A DNA stretch of 64,000 nt from Urechis unicinctus (Eukaryota; Annelida; Polychaeta; Xenopneusta; Urechidae): the NCBI GenBank assembly GCA_034190875.2, contig CM067346.1, positions 47,355,432-47,419,431 on the forward strand, given 5' to 3'. How positions within the stretch are numbered: the first letter of the stretch is position 1; every line of letters starts with the position of its first letter. Below the pieces are notes generated by a model, which saw only the letters and a program-made list of their open reading frames with translations, was not told the DNA's origin and did not search any database. The position numbers and the translations under genes are program-made. Positions 23,043 to 34,767 of the stretch are shown piece after piece.

Positions 23043-25025
23043 CAGTGCAACCTCGTTAAACGGGACCTCGCCAATGGGGATTCCTCGATAAAGGGGACGC
23101 AGACCGGGAAACCATTCTAAGCAATGCTATTTCACTCGGTTAATCGGGACATTCCAGACGAATCGCCTCATTAAAAGGGACGCGTTGTCGTCGATCGATT
23201 TTAAATACCATCGACTGTAACGGCTTAATCCTGATTACTTAACGATCTCTGATCACCCGACCTCATCTAGGGGCTGCTGGCGGCTGACTAACAAGCGTGC
23301 CTAACGATTGGAGATTACGATTGTGCACTGTCAGCGTGTTCAATTCCCGTTTCCGGTGGTTGCGGATCCCAGCGAGTTCACATTGACGCCTTGACTCCCT
23401 GATCAAGTGTCAAGTCGGGTGGTTTAAAAGGCAGAAGAGTCATCATTCATCATCAAACTGCCAAAGAAACTGCCACAATGCCTAGAAGAAAAAGAAAGAG
23501 AGCGGGTGTAGACGAAGAACTGGACGAGGCACTGTTTACGTGGTTCAAACAGAAGTTGGCCCAAGGCACAAGACTGTCCGGACCAGAAATTCAGTCAAAG
23601 GCTCTTAAGCTAGCGGCTCCAAAACAAATTTCCTGAAATTGCCGCCGACTTCAGTGACCAGGACATATTCAACGCAGACGAGACGGCCCTTTACTTCCGG
23701 GCCTTCAATGACTAGGGACACTGCCTGCCCACGGAGGAATTCGCCGGAGGGAAAGCCGCCAAGGAAAGGATCACCGTCCTACTTTGCACCAATATGGACG
23801 GATCGGAGAAGCCGCCACTGCTCGTCATCGGTAAAAGTCGTCGCCCACGCTGTTTTCCGCAAGATACCACAAAACTGCCGGCCGAGTACGCTTCTTCAAA
23901 AAATGCATGGATTACGGGATTGATCTTCGCAAACTGGCTGACTAAATGGGACCGAAAGCTCCACTTCAACCAACGTAAGGTCTGCCTGTTGATCGACAAC
24001 TGTTCTGCCCACTCGCCGCAGGTGACGCTGACCAACATCACTTTACACTTCCTACTGCCCAACACCACGAGTCTGATCCAGCCGATGGACCAAGGAGTGA
24101 TACGGAACTGGAAAGGACATTACCGCAGCGCGATGAATGGACGAATCATAAACGCCCTTGACGCTGACGAATCGGTACAAGCACTGCGAGTTGCCCGACA
24201 GATGAACCTTCTCGACGCCATCTGCCTTGCTAAGTCTTCGTGGTAGATGGTAAAGGCCGGGACCATCGCCAACTGTTACCGTAAAGCCGGCTTCACTCGA
24301 ACCGACCAGCCCGCCGTTGACGATTTCGACGGTGACCTGTACGACGTACCTTTGCCGCCAACCATGCCAAGAGAGGTGTTCGATCGAATCGTGTCACTCG
24401 ATGACCCCGTTCCGACAAGCGGCGAATACGATGATGCCACTCTCCTCGAGCAAGTCAGTCAAAAAAGCGCTGCCCCCAACAACGACGACTCTGACGACGA
24501 CGACGAAAGCCCGCGCATGACGAAGAAAGAACGACATATGCTCGTGGATTATTTGAGACGATTAGCTCAAGAGCAAGGCTACGGCGATGATCACGATGTG
24601 TATTGTAGTCTGAGCCGCATCAAAAACGTGTCAATGGACTTAGCGGCTGAAGAAACCACCCAATCGCGTTTGGACCAATTCTTTAAAAGTAATTATAAAC
24701 CGCATGGATATGTGGATGTATAAATACAATACGAACTCTGATGGGACAAGCCAAGCCGATTTTACCTTATGTTCATTGTACACAATTGTCTGTGTTTTTT
24801 TTGTAATTTGTAATAAATAATAAATTCAAGTTGTGAGATGATTTAATTGTTCACATTTTACTTGCTTCTTGTGCGTTGGGTCGGGCCCTGTAGTTTTCTG
24901 TTGGTTGTGGACACCTGCATGTTCTTTAGTTGGGTAGGGTTGGTGGGACCTCGCTATTGGGGATGCCTCGTTCAAAGGGATGTTAGACCGGCCACGGAGG
25001 CGTCCCCTTTAACGAGGTTGCACTG
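23043..25025 (+). mobile_element. pogo/Tigger DNA transposon inserted in the capsid gene
   Basis: Terminal inverted repeats CAGTGCAACCTCGTTAAA (from 23043) and its reverse complement (ending 25025) are nearly identical, and the element is flanked by TA on both sides (23041-23042 and 25026-25027), the target duplication of Tc1/mariner and pogo elements. It contains one transposase gene on the + strand and an AATAAA-rich 3' end near 24810. Length 1983 bp. Confidence 0.93.
23478..24723 (+). pseudogene. pogo/Tigger transposase with internal deletion
   Basis: Starts MPRRKRKRAGVDEELDEALF with part of the DNA-binding N-terminus (GPEIQSKALKLA), then jumps near 23620 to NKFPEIAADF, so the CENP-B-type DNA-binding middle is missing. 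The DDE domain follows: IFNADETALYFRA (first Asp), VCLLIDNCSAH (second Asp), TSLIQPMDQGVIRN (third Asp, pogo type). A stop interrupts GHCLPTEEF at about 23713, and TAG stands at 24244-24246 before MVKAGTIANCYRKAGF. The C-terminal acidic tail is open to 24723. A dead copy. Confidence 0.88.
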
Positions 25026-25999
25026 TACAAACAATCCAAGCACTATTGATCAGAAACAACAACTGCTGGTTCGCTTCCCCAATCTAGGTGCAGAAGACGT
25101 GATTGTTCCGGGGACAGCACGGCTGGCCTTTACAATCACGCTGACCTCGACTGATGTTAACCGCAGCGTTGTGCAAAACCTGGGTCGCGCCGTGGTTAAG
25201 AAAATGACAATCAAGATTTCTGGCAATGAGGTCATGTCTATTGATGACAGCGATATGTACCACTGTTACCACGACTTGTGGCGGACTGCACAGGAGATAC
25301 AGGGCCTCCAGTACCAGGGCATTGACACATCAGATGACAGAAACACAATTAAGATACGACTGGGGGCAGGAGACAAGGACGAGACCGAGGTAGAGGACAA
25401 GGCCATAGCCGATGTTTATGGTAACAGGTTCTACGTTCCGCTTGACTTTGAACTCCTCGAGAGCCACATGCCGTTCCACCAGAGTGCGCTTAGTGACAGA
25501 CTGGAATACGAGCTCACGTTCAACGACTACAGCCGCGTAATTATCGCAACAGGCGACAAAGACGCCAGCTACAAAATTGATGGCATCTCGCTGGAGTATG
25601 ACATGGTTACCCAACCAGAGTTGGCCCGCATGATACGCACCCAGTACACAGGTCGGCTCTCGATTCTGTACGACCGTGTACTTCGTCACAGGAAGCTTGT
25701 ATACAATAAAAAAGATACACTGTGGAACATCAATCTGAACGTGCCGGCTCGCAGCATGAAGGGCATCCTACTGCTCTTTGAAAATCCATCCTGGGTGTCT
25801 CTTTCGCCAGGGTAACAGAGGCGTTCTACAACCCAAACATTACGAAGGTCGAGGTGACCATTGAGGGCATCCCACACCAACTCTATGCCCAGGGCATGCG
25901 TAGCTACCATCAGTGGGACGAGGTGAAGAAGGCCTTTGCAGCTGTAAAGATAGAATTTCTTAGACTATTCTTGCTTATGCACGCTCTTCGTTGTAGTAC

Positions 26000-26386
26000 T
26001 GTTACTCACTGCCTGTAGTTGCTGGAGTGGGGACTAATCAGAGGAAATCAACGCGAGTCCTGGAGTAGAGATGCTTATTCGGTTTATTTAATTTCAACAA
26101 TGAAGCTCGCTGGAATCTCGCGGTCCGAATCGTTTCTCTGACTAGATGAATCTCTCTGACTAACCCATCTGGACTCCTTATAAAGGGTTCCGCGATAGGC
26201 CAGGCTAAAACAATCCCCACGTGACACGACGAGTCCACTTGGAGGGTGAACTCGCTTGCTGTGAGGATTGCTGAAATCAGGATTACACCCTTCCCAAAGA
26301 GTGGTGTGATGTAACCCGGGCTCTCGTGCTGATAATTAAAGGGGGAGGCTTTTTAAGAACGTATGAGCCAAAATAGTAATATAACA
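26000..26386 (+). repeat. Terminal repeat R2
   Basis: Begins TGTTACTCACTGCC and ends AATATAACA. Contains CTTATAAAGGGT (TATA-like). Matches R1, R3 and R4. Confidence 0.88.
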
Positions 26387-29195
26387 TCCTCCCCAACCAT
26401 AATAAAGTTGAACTTCCACTGTTCAATAAATTTAGAATTTACCCTTGAATTTTGAAAATTGACTTGGTTAAACTAATTGAAGGTTGATGAAATGGAATTT
26501 GGAATAAGAGTTATAAAGTAAAGGAACAGCACGACACGAGCCCAATATTATTAGATTTTGAATTTTGAGTGATCCCAGGGTAGCTTGGACATGCGCCAAT
26601 GCTGTTTGACATTGGCACATATCCATAACAAAATAGGTAATTATATAAGCTTACAATAATTTTTCAAATGTTCTGATTTCGCTAGCCTCAATGGTATTAA
26701 GATAAATATATTACAATAAAATGGAAAGAATAAAAATATGGAATACTCTAGCCGTTATGACATTAATTACATTTTCACGGTATTACTCCGCACTAAAACC
26801 ACATGGGAAAAAAGCGACGAGCCTATACTTAAAATGGTGAAAATAGTGAAATAACTTATTGTATCGAATGTTATTATCATTTTGGAAGAATTAAACTAAT
26901 GTCATGAAAATTAAATATACAAGAACAATGGACTAATGCCATGGCTGTTATTGAAATTTGTGGATTTCTTTGGATGTTTCTTGAAGATGAAATATCTGGA
27001 GGGCTGCCGCATTGGGTTCTCCAGGTGTCGCTTGAGGGGAGGGGTGTGCGTTATCCGACGCCTGGTTGTGCCGTTGTGTCTCCACTGTATCCTTGGTCAG
27101 GGAGACGTAAGCTTTGGCTACAAGGTGTTGGCGCGTCGGGTGAAGGCGCTATCTCCCTCTTGTTTGGCGTAAATATACCGGGGAACAAATTAACTTACGG
27201 CAGCGATCAGTGTGTCTTGATTATGGGTAATGTAGGACGTATTAAAAACATGAGTGTTCAATGTGTAAGTGTGAGTGGGTATGTTACTTATGTGTAATAT
27301 TATAACATCAAAATGAATGTTGGTAAATTATGCAAAGAAAAGTGTGAGGTGTGTTTGAATGATTGTTTATTGCTTTGCATAAAGTGATTGGAGTGCGTGT
27401 TAATGAGTGACGGTTATTGCCCAAAATAGTATTTAAGAAAGCTATGCTGCTGAGAGCCTGTTTAGAATAATTATGCCTGAAAGAATATATATGTTGCACT
27501 TGACCACTATCTAACATGTAAGTCCGGATACACAACGGTGTGACACTTTAATTGTATGTGTTGTACGTGCGGGAGAGGATCAATATAAACGACTCATATA
27601 TATTTGTATTGAGAATTAAATGTTAACGATACTTCTCCATAAATTATTTGATACATACGCACGTCTTCCTAAGCTGCAGATTCCTTCATGAGATTATACC
27701 CCGCATATACTTGTATGTAATAAGATTAGCGTTATGGGTAATGTGTAACATAAAGGGTCGCTAATTTTAGGCGTGCGCGTGTCCGCATGATATGCCAGAC
27801 GGTGTGATAATAGCGCAGTTGACTTCACTTATTGTAAGATTTTGTCTTATCATCTGCAGACATAGAGGCAAAATAATTGTGTGTATAATTGATGATATCA
27901 TTGTGTCAAGTTGGCGCTGCGTGGAAGTAGACAATTTAAAAGTCTTCTATTAATTTAAACCTGGACTCACAGTTTACTGGATTTCGTGTGGCGGCAAAGG
28001 ATGCGTGAGATTAAGCGTCAAATGCGTATGTCACTTTGAAGACTGCCTTGAGACTTAAATTAGGTGCAATTAAAGGGTGGCAGCTTGGGCCTCAGACACG
28101 CCGTGTTTATTGGAATTACAAAGGAGTCTGTAATCCTTGATAATTGGCGGACACAAAATGAGGGTCTCTTATCTGCGTGAATGTCTGAGTGCAGGATGTT
28201 TAATCATCCGGTATACGGGCCGTCTGTTAAAACCTTAAATAGGACTGATAAACATTTGAATTTCACGGCTCTGTATCTTTGACACTTAAGTTGGTTCCTG
28301 AGATCGCCTTGATAATTTGAATTTGTCTAACCGTCAGGTTCATGTATTTGACACGTGGTAAAATATTATATGGTTGGAATAGTGAAAGAAATATGTGTGT
28401 GACAATTATGTGAAATAATTGGATGTAAAAAATGGTTATGTACATAAAATGAATATCGGCGTCCTGTTCTGAGAAGAAAGTATATGGCTAAAAATAATTT
28501 GACATTGGTTGGAATAAATTCTGAAAAGGGAAATATGAACGAAGAATACTATGAAAATGAATCAATGAGACTAGGTAGACATAATTCGTTATTGGTTTCA
28601 AAATCGTTAATGCTCATCTTCCGCGCCACATCCTTGCGTCCTCGAAGACCCACTCATATTGTTCGCCAACAAACTTAATATTTAATACATAATTTGAATA
28701 TGGAGGATATTTGACCTCAAATAATTTTTAACAAATTTTGCGTTTTCCCATCCTAGCATAAGGTTTGTCGGATTCGGGAGGTTAAAATTAAGGCGATAGC
28801 GGGAGGGGTGTTTTGTGTGGAGGAGGTACTTATGCGCGACGGAAGGTCCAAATGAGCAATAATAATTTTACAGTCACCTTATTTCAATGTATTATATGAG
28901 TGAGGTACTTACCAGTGGTAGAAGCTGAAAGGGGGGTATGTGGTCGTCATCTCCGATGTGTTGATAGCGCCAGGTCGCTAGTACGCCATAGTTGAGTCGA
29001 GTGGAAGAGGCCGATGTACGCTGCCGTTGCCCTGGATCATGATCGCGTCGTAGCTTGCGGCCTCGTGTCTCTTCTTTCGGCATGTGTAGCAATTGTCAGC
29101 TTTCTTCTCTCTAACGTTGTCGGGAAAAGTTACTGTTACTCTCACACAAATGTAAAGCTAGAGTTTTCTAAGTATGTGCTCCTTCGTTTTCGTAC
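26387..29195 (+). other. Internal region 1 of the composite, no known gene
   Basis: About 2.8 kb of AT-rich sequence. The longest frame, 26941-27297 (118 codons, starting MAVIEICGFLWMFLEDEISG), matches no family I know; others of 60-66 codons are also unrecognised. No retroelement protein is seen. Confidence 0.6.
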
Positions 29196-29566
29196 TGTTA
29201 CTCACTGCCTGTAGTTTTGCTGGAGTGGGGACTAATCAGAGGAAATCAACGCGAGTCCTGGAGTAGAGATGCTTATTCGGAGCTCGCTGGAATCTCGCGG
29301 TCCGAATCGTTTCTCTGACTAGATGAAATCTCTCTGACTAACCCATCTGGACTCCTTATAAAGGGTTCCGCGATAGGCCAGGCTAAAACAATCCCCACGT
29401 GACACGACGAGTCCACTTGGAGGGGGTGAACTCGCTTGCTGTGAGGATTGCTGAAATCAGGATTACACCCTTCCCAAAGAGTGGTGTGATGTAACCCGGG
29501 CTCTCGTGCTGATAATTAAAGGGGGAGGCTTTTTAAGAACGTATGAGCCAAAATAGTAATATAACA
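29196..29566 (+). repeat. Terminal repeat R3 (middle)
   Basis: Same as R2 but lacks about 21 bases after GATGCTTATTCGG that R2 and R4 have. Confidence 0.88.
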
Positions 29567-32409
29567 TCCTCCCCAACCATAATAAAGTTGAACTTCCACT
29601 GTTCAATAAATTTAGAATTTACCCTTGAATTTTTGAAAATTGACTTGGTTAAACTAATTGAAGGTTGATGAAATGGAATTTGGAATAAGAGTTATAAAGT
29701 AAAGGGAACAGCACGACACGAGCCCAATATTATTAGATTTTGAATTTTGAGTGATCCCAGGGTAGCTTGGACATGCGCCAATGCTGTTTGACATTGGCAC
29801 ATATCCATAACAAAATAGGTAATTATATAAGCTTACAATAATTTTTCAAATGTTCTGATTTCGCTAGCCTCAATGGTATTAAGATAAATATATTACAATA
29901 AAATGGAAAGAATAAAAATATGGAATACTCTAGCCGTTATGACATTAATTACATTTTCACGGTATTACTCCGCACTAAAACCACATGGGAAAAAGCGACG
30001 AGCCTATACTTAAAATGGTGAAAATAGTGAAATAACTTATTGTATCGAATGTTATTATCATTTTGGAAGAATTAAACTAATGTCATGAAAATTAAATATA
30101 CAAGAACAATGGACTAATGCCATGGCTGTTATTGAAATTTGTGGATTTCTTTGGATGTTTCTTGAAGATGAAATATCTGGAGGGCTGCCGCATTGGGTTC
30201 TCCAGGTGTCGCTTGAGGGGAGGGGTGTGCGTTATCCGACGCCTGGTTGTGCCGTTGTGTCTCCACTGTATCCTTGGTCAGGGAGACGTAAGCTTTGGCT
30301 ACAAGGTGTTGGCGCGTCGGGTGAAGGCGCTATCTCCCTCTTGTTTGGCGTAAATATACCTGGGAACAAATTAACTTACGGCAGCGATCAGTGTGTCTTG
30401 ATTATGGGTAATGTAGGACGTATTAAAAACATGAGTGTTCAATGTGTAAGTGTGAGTGGGTATGTTACTTATGTGTAATATTATAACATCAAAATGAATG
30501 TTGGTGTATAATCAAAGAAAAGTGTGAGGTGTGTTAGAATGATTGTATATTGCTTTGCATAAAGTGATTGGAGTGCGTGTTAATGAGTGACGGTTATTGC
30601 CCAAAATAGTATTTAAGAAAGCTATGCTGCTGAGAGCCTGTTTAGAATAATTATGCCTGAAAGAATATATATGTTGCACTTGACCACTATCTAACATGTA
30701 AGTCCGGATACACAACGGTGTGACACTTTAATTGTATGTGTTGTACGTGCGGGAGAGGATCAATATAAACGACTCATATATATTTGTATTGAGAATTAAA
30801 TGTTAACGATACTTCTCCATAAATTATTTGATACATACGCACGTCTTCCCTAAGCTGCAGATTCCTTCATGAGATTATACCCCGCATATACTTGTATGTA
30901 ATAAGATTAGCGTTATGGGTAATGTGTAACATAAAGGGTCGCTAATTTTACGCGTGTCCGCATGATATGCCAGACGGTGTGATAATAGCGCAGTTGACTT
31001 CACTTATTGTAAGATTTTGTCTTATCATCTGCAGACATAGAGGCAAAATAATTGTGTGTATAATTGATGATATCATTGTGTCAAGTTGGCGCTGCGTGGA
31101 AGTAGACAATTTAAAAGTCTTCTATTAATTTAAACCTGGACTCACAGTTTACTGGATTTCGTGTGGCGGCAAAGGATGCGTGAGATTAAGCGTCAAATGC
31201 GTATGTCACTTTGAAGACTGCCTTGAGACTTAAATTAGGTGCAATTAAAGGGTGGCAGCTTGGGCCTCAGACACGCCGTGTTTATTGGAATTACAAAGGA
31301 GTCTGTAATCCTTGATAATTGGCGGACACAAAATGAGGGTCTCTTATCTGCGTGAATGTCTGAGTGCAGGATGTTTAATCATCCGGTATACGGGCCGTCT
31401 GTTAAAACCTTAAATAGGACTGATAAACATTTGAATTTCACGGCTCTGTATCTTTGACACTTAAGTTGGTTCCTGAGATCGCCTTGATAATTTGAATTTG
31501 TCTAACCGTCAGGTTCATGTATTTGACACGTGGTAAAATATTATATGGTTGGAATAGTGAAAGAAATATGTGTGTGACAATTATGTGAAATAATTGGATG
31601 TAAAAAATGGTTATGTACATAAAATGAATATCGGCGTCCTGTTCTGAGAAGAAAGTATATGGCTAAAAATAATTTGACATTGGTTGGAATAAATTCTGAA
31701 AAGGGAAATATGAACGAAGAATACTATGAAAATGAATCAATGAGACTAGGTAGACATAATTCGTTATTGGTTTCAAAATCGTTAATGCTCATCTTCCGCG
31801 CCACATCCTTGCGTCCTCGAAGACCCACTCATATTGTTCGCCAACAAACTTAATATTTAATACATAATTTGAATATGGAGGATATTTGACCTCAAATAAT
31901 TTTTAACAAATTTTGCGTTTTCCCATCCTAGCATAAGGTTTGTCGGATTCGGGAGGTTAAAATTAAGGCGATAGCGGGAGGGGTGTTTTGTGTGGAGGAG
32001 GTACTTATGCGCGACGGAAGGTCCAAATGAGCAATAATAATTTTACAGTCACCTTATTTCAATGTATTATATGAGTGAGGTACTTACCAGTGGTAGAAGC
32101 TGAAAGGGGGGTATGTGGTCGTCATCTCCGATGTGTTGATAGCGCCAGGTCGCTAGTACGCCATAGTTGAGTCGAGTGGAAGAGGCCGATGTACGCTGCC
32201 GTTGCCCTGGATCATGATCGCGTCGTAGCTTGCGGCCTCGTGTCTCTTCTTTCGGCATGTGTAGCAATTGTCAGCTTTCTTCTGTAAGAGCGTGTAAGCG
32301 TCGGGAAAATGTGTGCGTTGACAACAGTGGAAGTTGCCAACTCCGCGGAATCTCACACCAAATGTAAAGCTAGAGTTTTCTAAGCTTATGTGCTCCTTCG
32401 TTTTCGTAC
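29567..32409 (+). other. Internal region 2, near-identical copy of region 1
   Basis: Aligned end to end with region 1 with only a few substitutions and small indels visible, including the same 118-codon frame at 30122-30478. It differs near the right end, where about 35 extra bases (near 32285-32345) replace a shorter stretch. Confidence 0.85.
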
Positions 32410-32799
32410 TGTTACTCACTGCCTGTAGTTGCTGGAGTGGGGACTAATCAGAGGAAATTAACGCGAGTCCTGGAGTAGAGATGCTTATTCGGTTTATTAA
32501 ATTTCAACAATGAAGCTCGCTGGAATCTCGCGGTCCGAATCGTTTCTCTGACTAGATGAATCTCTCCGTGACTGACCCATCTGTGGACCTTATAAAGGGT
32601 CCATATGATAGGCCAGGCTAAAACCATCCCCACGTGACACGACGAGTCCACTTGGAGGGTGAACTCGATTGCTGTGAGGATTGCTGAAATCAGGGTTACA
32701 ACCCTCCCAAAGAGTGGTGTGATGTTACCCGGGCTCTCGTGCTGATAATTAAAGGGGGAGGCTTTTTAAGAACGTATGAGCCAAAATAGTATTATAACA
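32410..32799 (+). repeat. Terminal repeat R4
   Basis: Begins TGTTACTCACTGCC and ends TATTATAACA. The end is closer to R1 than to R2/R3. Capsid sequence resumes within about 20 bases. Confidence 0.88.
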
Positions 32800-33056
32800 C
32801 AGCAACGAGTAAACGAGATCACAGTGTGGCAATCGCAGTAAAAGACTTGCCATTGTCAGACTTTTCCCTAGGAGAGTACCTAACCACCAAGTATGCTCTG
32901 TGGCTCGACTTAAGGACGAGTGATGACGACCAGCTGCATGGTAGTGGTAGGGCCGTGGAGAATGCGTCTGAGGGTGTCACCATTCAGATCACAAAAAAGG
33001 CAGCGCATTGAACGTCTATATGTATATTGTTATGGATGCACAGCTTAACATTAAAG

Positions 33057-33704
33057 ATGGCAGGTTCGTCAGCGCAATCTACTAACAAGGTTTTGATGAC
33101 CGAGTTTACATTTCCAGATGGTCCCTGTTCAGCAATTGTTTGTGGGCAGACAGGATGTGGGAAAATCGCATTCATCCTCGACCTACTTGAAGGGCCCTTC
33201 TTCGGTGCCTTTAAGCATATTGTAATTCTCTGCCCTACCATACGTTTCAACGAGGCCTATCAGACGCGGCTATGGGTGTGGAACGATTCAGAGGTGTATG
33301 TGGTTGACCCCGGGGAGCAGCTCCATGACCACTTGAGGGCTTTCTACCACTGCTTCAAGGGCGAGCCTACCCTCTACATCATCAATGACTGTTCGGCAAC
33401 AAAGGCCCTAACCAAGAAGAAAGACATGTTATCCGAACTGGCCTTTAGCGGCCGCCATGCGCAGAAAAGTGTCTGGGTCCTTACCCAGAAATTCAACGCT
33501 GTGCTGAAGGATCTACGTAAACAGACCCGTTGGATGACACTTTTCCACACCAAGGATCGTGACTCGTTTGAAGACGCCCTACGAGAGAATGATGTGATTC
33601 CAACGAGTAAGGAACGTACCACAGTACGCCATCTACTAGCAAAGACCAAGCACACAAAACTGCTGCTGAAGACTGATCAACCCACTGGATATCCCGTCGA
33701 TTGA
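33057..33704 (+). CDS. Polinton A32-type DNA-packaging ATPase
   Basis: A 215-residue open frame starting MAGSSAQSTNKVLMTEFTFP. The family pumps DNA into capsids. Walker A is CGQTGCGKIAF near residue 30, where the Ser/Thr after Lys is Ile. Walker B is EPTLYIINDCSATK near residue 110, with Asn before Asp. ELAFSGRHAQKSVWVLTQKF is the typical sensor region (SGRHxxxSVWVLTQ) of Polinton ATPases. The frame is open, but the changed Walker A residue should abolish Mg-ATP binding. It follows the capsid gene by 46 bases and its end overlaps the next frame. Confidence 0.88.
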   Translation: MAGSSAQSTNKVLMTEFTFPDGPCSAIVCGQTGCGKIAFILDLLEGPFFGAFKHIVILCPTIRFNEAYQTRLWVWNDSEVYVVDPGEQLHDHLRAFYHCFKGEPTLYIINDCSATKALTKKKDMLSELAFSGRHAQKSVWVLTQKFNAVLKDLRKQTRWMTLFHTKDRDSFEDALRENDVIPTSKERTTVRHLLAKTKHTKLLLKTDQPTGYPVD

Positions 33705-33705
33705 G

Positions 33706-34224
33706 GTGATATTGGCTTTAATAGCAGCCGCTGCTTCAGTAACCAATTTAGGTTTCTTCGTCTGGGGAGCAGTGCAATATATTAGACTTATAAGGTGTGT
33801 ACGTATATTTATAGATCCTGATACCATTATTGATCAACTCCTTGAACAAGATGCGGCTAGCCCGCCGGCCGAGCAAGCAGAACCCCATTGCACCCCTGGT
33901 GAAGATTTATCTTCTAAGAGAGATAGGCTTGCTGCTGTCATAGCTGGGGGTCAGGCCCGTCAGTACCTCGGCGATCAGCACCTGTCGACTGCAAAGATTG
34001 AATCAATGTCCGATGAAGAGATTACAAAGCTCTATGCGAAATATGAGGCTCGGCTGGGCGCTAGCATGACGCGAACTCTGGGGCAGTCAGTTCTCCAACT
34101 GTTTTCTAGCGTTGCTTGTATGTTTCTGCCAATCCCCCCAGAACATCAGCCAAATCTGATTACGGACCTCGAGACTGTCGGGCACGCGCTAAGAACTGCC
34201 ACATGTGAACTTTATCATCTTTAA
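33706..34224 (+). CDS. Polinton small membrane protein, about 172 aa
   Basis: The open frame has no ATG near its beginning; it overlaps the end of the ATPase gene, so either the start codon is lost or it begins in the ATPase frame overlap. A hydrophobic start (ILALIAAAASVTNLGFFVWG) is a likely membrane anchor or signal. The middle is Pro/Glu-rich, then ARQYLGDQHLSTAKIESMSD and a helical region. Position and anchor match a small gene often found after the ATPase in Polintons. Function unknown. Confidence 0.55.
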   Translation: MILALIAAAASVTNLGFFVWGAVQYIRLIRCVRIFIDPDTIIDQLLEQDAASPPAEQAEPHCTPGEDLSSKRDRLAAVIAGGQARQYLGDQHLSTAKIESMSDEEITKLYAKYEARLGASMTRTLGQSVLQLFSSVACMFLPIPPEHQPNLITDLETVGHALRTATCELYHL

Positions 34225-34348
34225 CAACCGCCAAGTACTGCCAATTTGGAGCTAGCACCCCCGCCATCCGGGACCGGCCGTCTGACATCCCTCCTGCAGA
34301 GGACCTGTCTGGGTGCTGTCAATTGGAGGAACAAAATAAGTAGGTAAC

Positions 34349-34741
34349 ATGGAGAATGCAAATCAAGAGATAATGGCGGTAACTAGTGATCAGCCTGCGC
34401 CTCAACCTCAACCTGCACCAAAGGAGAGACCTACAAAAGACGCTAAAAAGGTTGAGGCAGGCCGAAAGGGCGCTGCGGCTCGAAAAGCTAATCAAAATAG
34501 ACTTCTGAGAGAGCTGCGGGAGGTTAAGTCCACGCTACAGTCTGAAAATCGGGTCCGCCGCAGGGCAGATGGGTTCGACTCAGTCTTGGCCGGCATGGGC
34601 GACATCACCTTTGTTTGTTGGTGGATTAGGGGTGTTTGGACTAGCATTGTATTGTAACAGGCAGAAACTAGTGGCCTCCGCCCCTATACAGGCTGTGGCC
34701 AGGGGAGAGCCAGCGAAGTCAGCACCTCCAGACGCTCATTA
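34349..34741 (+). pseudogene. Polinton basic protein with C-terminal membrane helix, frameshifted
   Basis: Starts MENANQEIMAVTSDQPAPQP, Pro/Gln-rich, then a Lys/Arg/Ala-rich helix (KKVEAGRKGAAARKANQNRL). Near 34600 the frame shifts; the alternate frame reads FVGGLGVFGLALYC, a membrane segment, and ends PAKSAPPDAH at 34741. Basic helix plus anchor suggests a protein that could bridge DNA or capsid and membrane; that is inference. Confidence 0.5.
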
Positions 34742-34767
34742 AAAGGATCCGTTTTACATGGAATAAG

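Larger units (their letters stand above)
25958..32799 (+). mobile_element. Repeat-internal-repeat-internal-repeat composite inserted in the capsid gene
   Basis: Three copies of the R repeat (26000-26386, 29196-29566, 32410-32799) separate two nearly identical internal regions (26387-29195 and 29567-32409), a period of about 3.2 kb. This is the arrangement left when two LTR-type elements share a repeat. Repeat ends are TGTTA...TAACA. The internal regions have no gag, reverse transcriptase or integrase, so it is a non-autonomous element of the LARD/TRIM kind, or another terminal-repeat element. No clean target duplication was found; the left copy of similarity extends to about 25958. Confidence 0.8.
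22952..33011 (+). pseudogene. MCP: Polinton major capsid protein (double jelly roll), interrupted twice
   Basis: The hexon-like capsid subunit. Piece 1 is 22952-23042 (MTSTYRRKLNPHRRIREPLG). The pogo element at 23043-25025 follows. Piece 2 is 25026-25957, with LGAEDVIVPGTARLAF, KKMTIKISGNEVMSIDDSD and FYVPLDFELLESH, all strong Polinton capsid signatures; a frameshift near 25800 leads to TEAFYNPNITKVEVTIEGIP. The terminal-repeat composite at 25958-32799 is next. Piece 3 is about 32815-33011 (LGEYLTTKYALWLDLRTSDD, HGSGRAVENASEG), the usual C-terminus. The two flanks of the pogo insertion abut in frame over the TA, so that insertion hit an otherwise readable stretch. Inactive as it stands. Confidence 0.88.

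Noticed and set aside
24847..25020. N-terminal part of the long frame before the capsid piece
   Set aside because: It is translated from the 3' end of the pogo element; capsid coding resumes only after the TA at 25026.
26936..27172. 78- and 118-codon frames as genes of the composite
   Set aside because: Kept in both copies, but the copies are nearly identical throughout, so this does not show selection; no family match.
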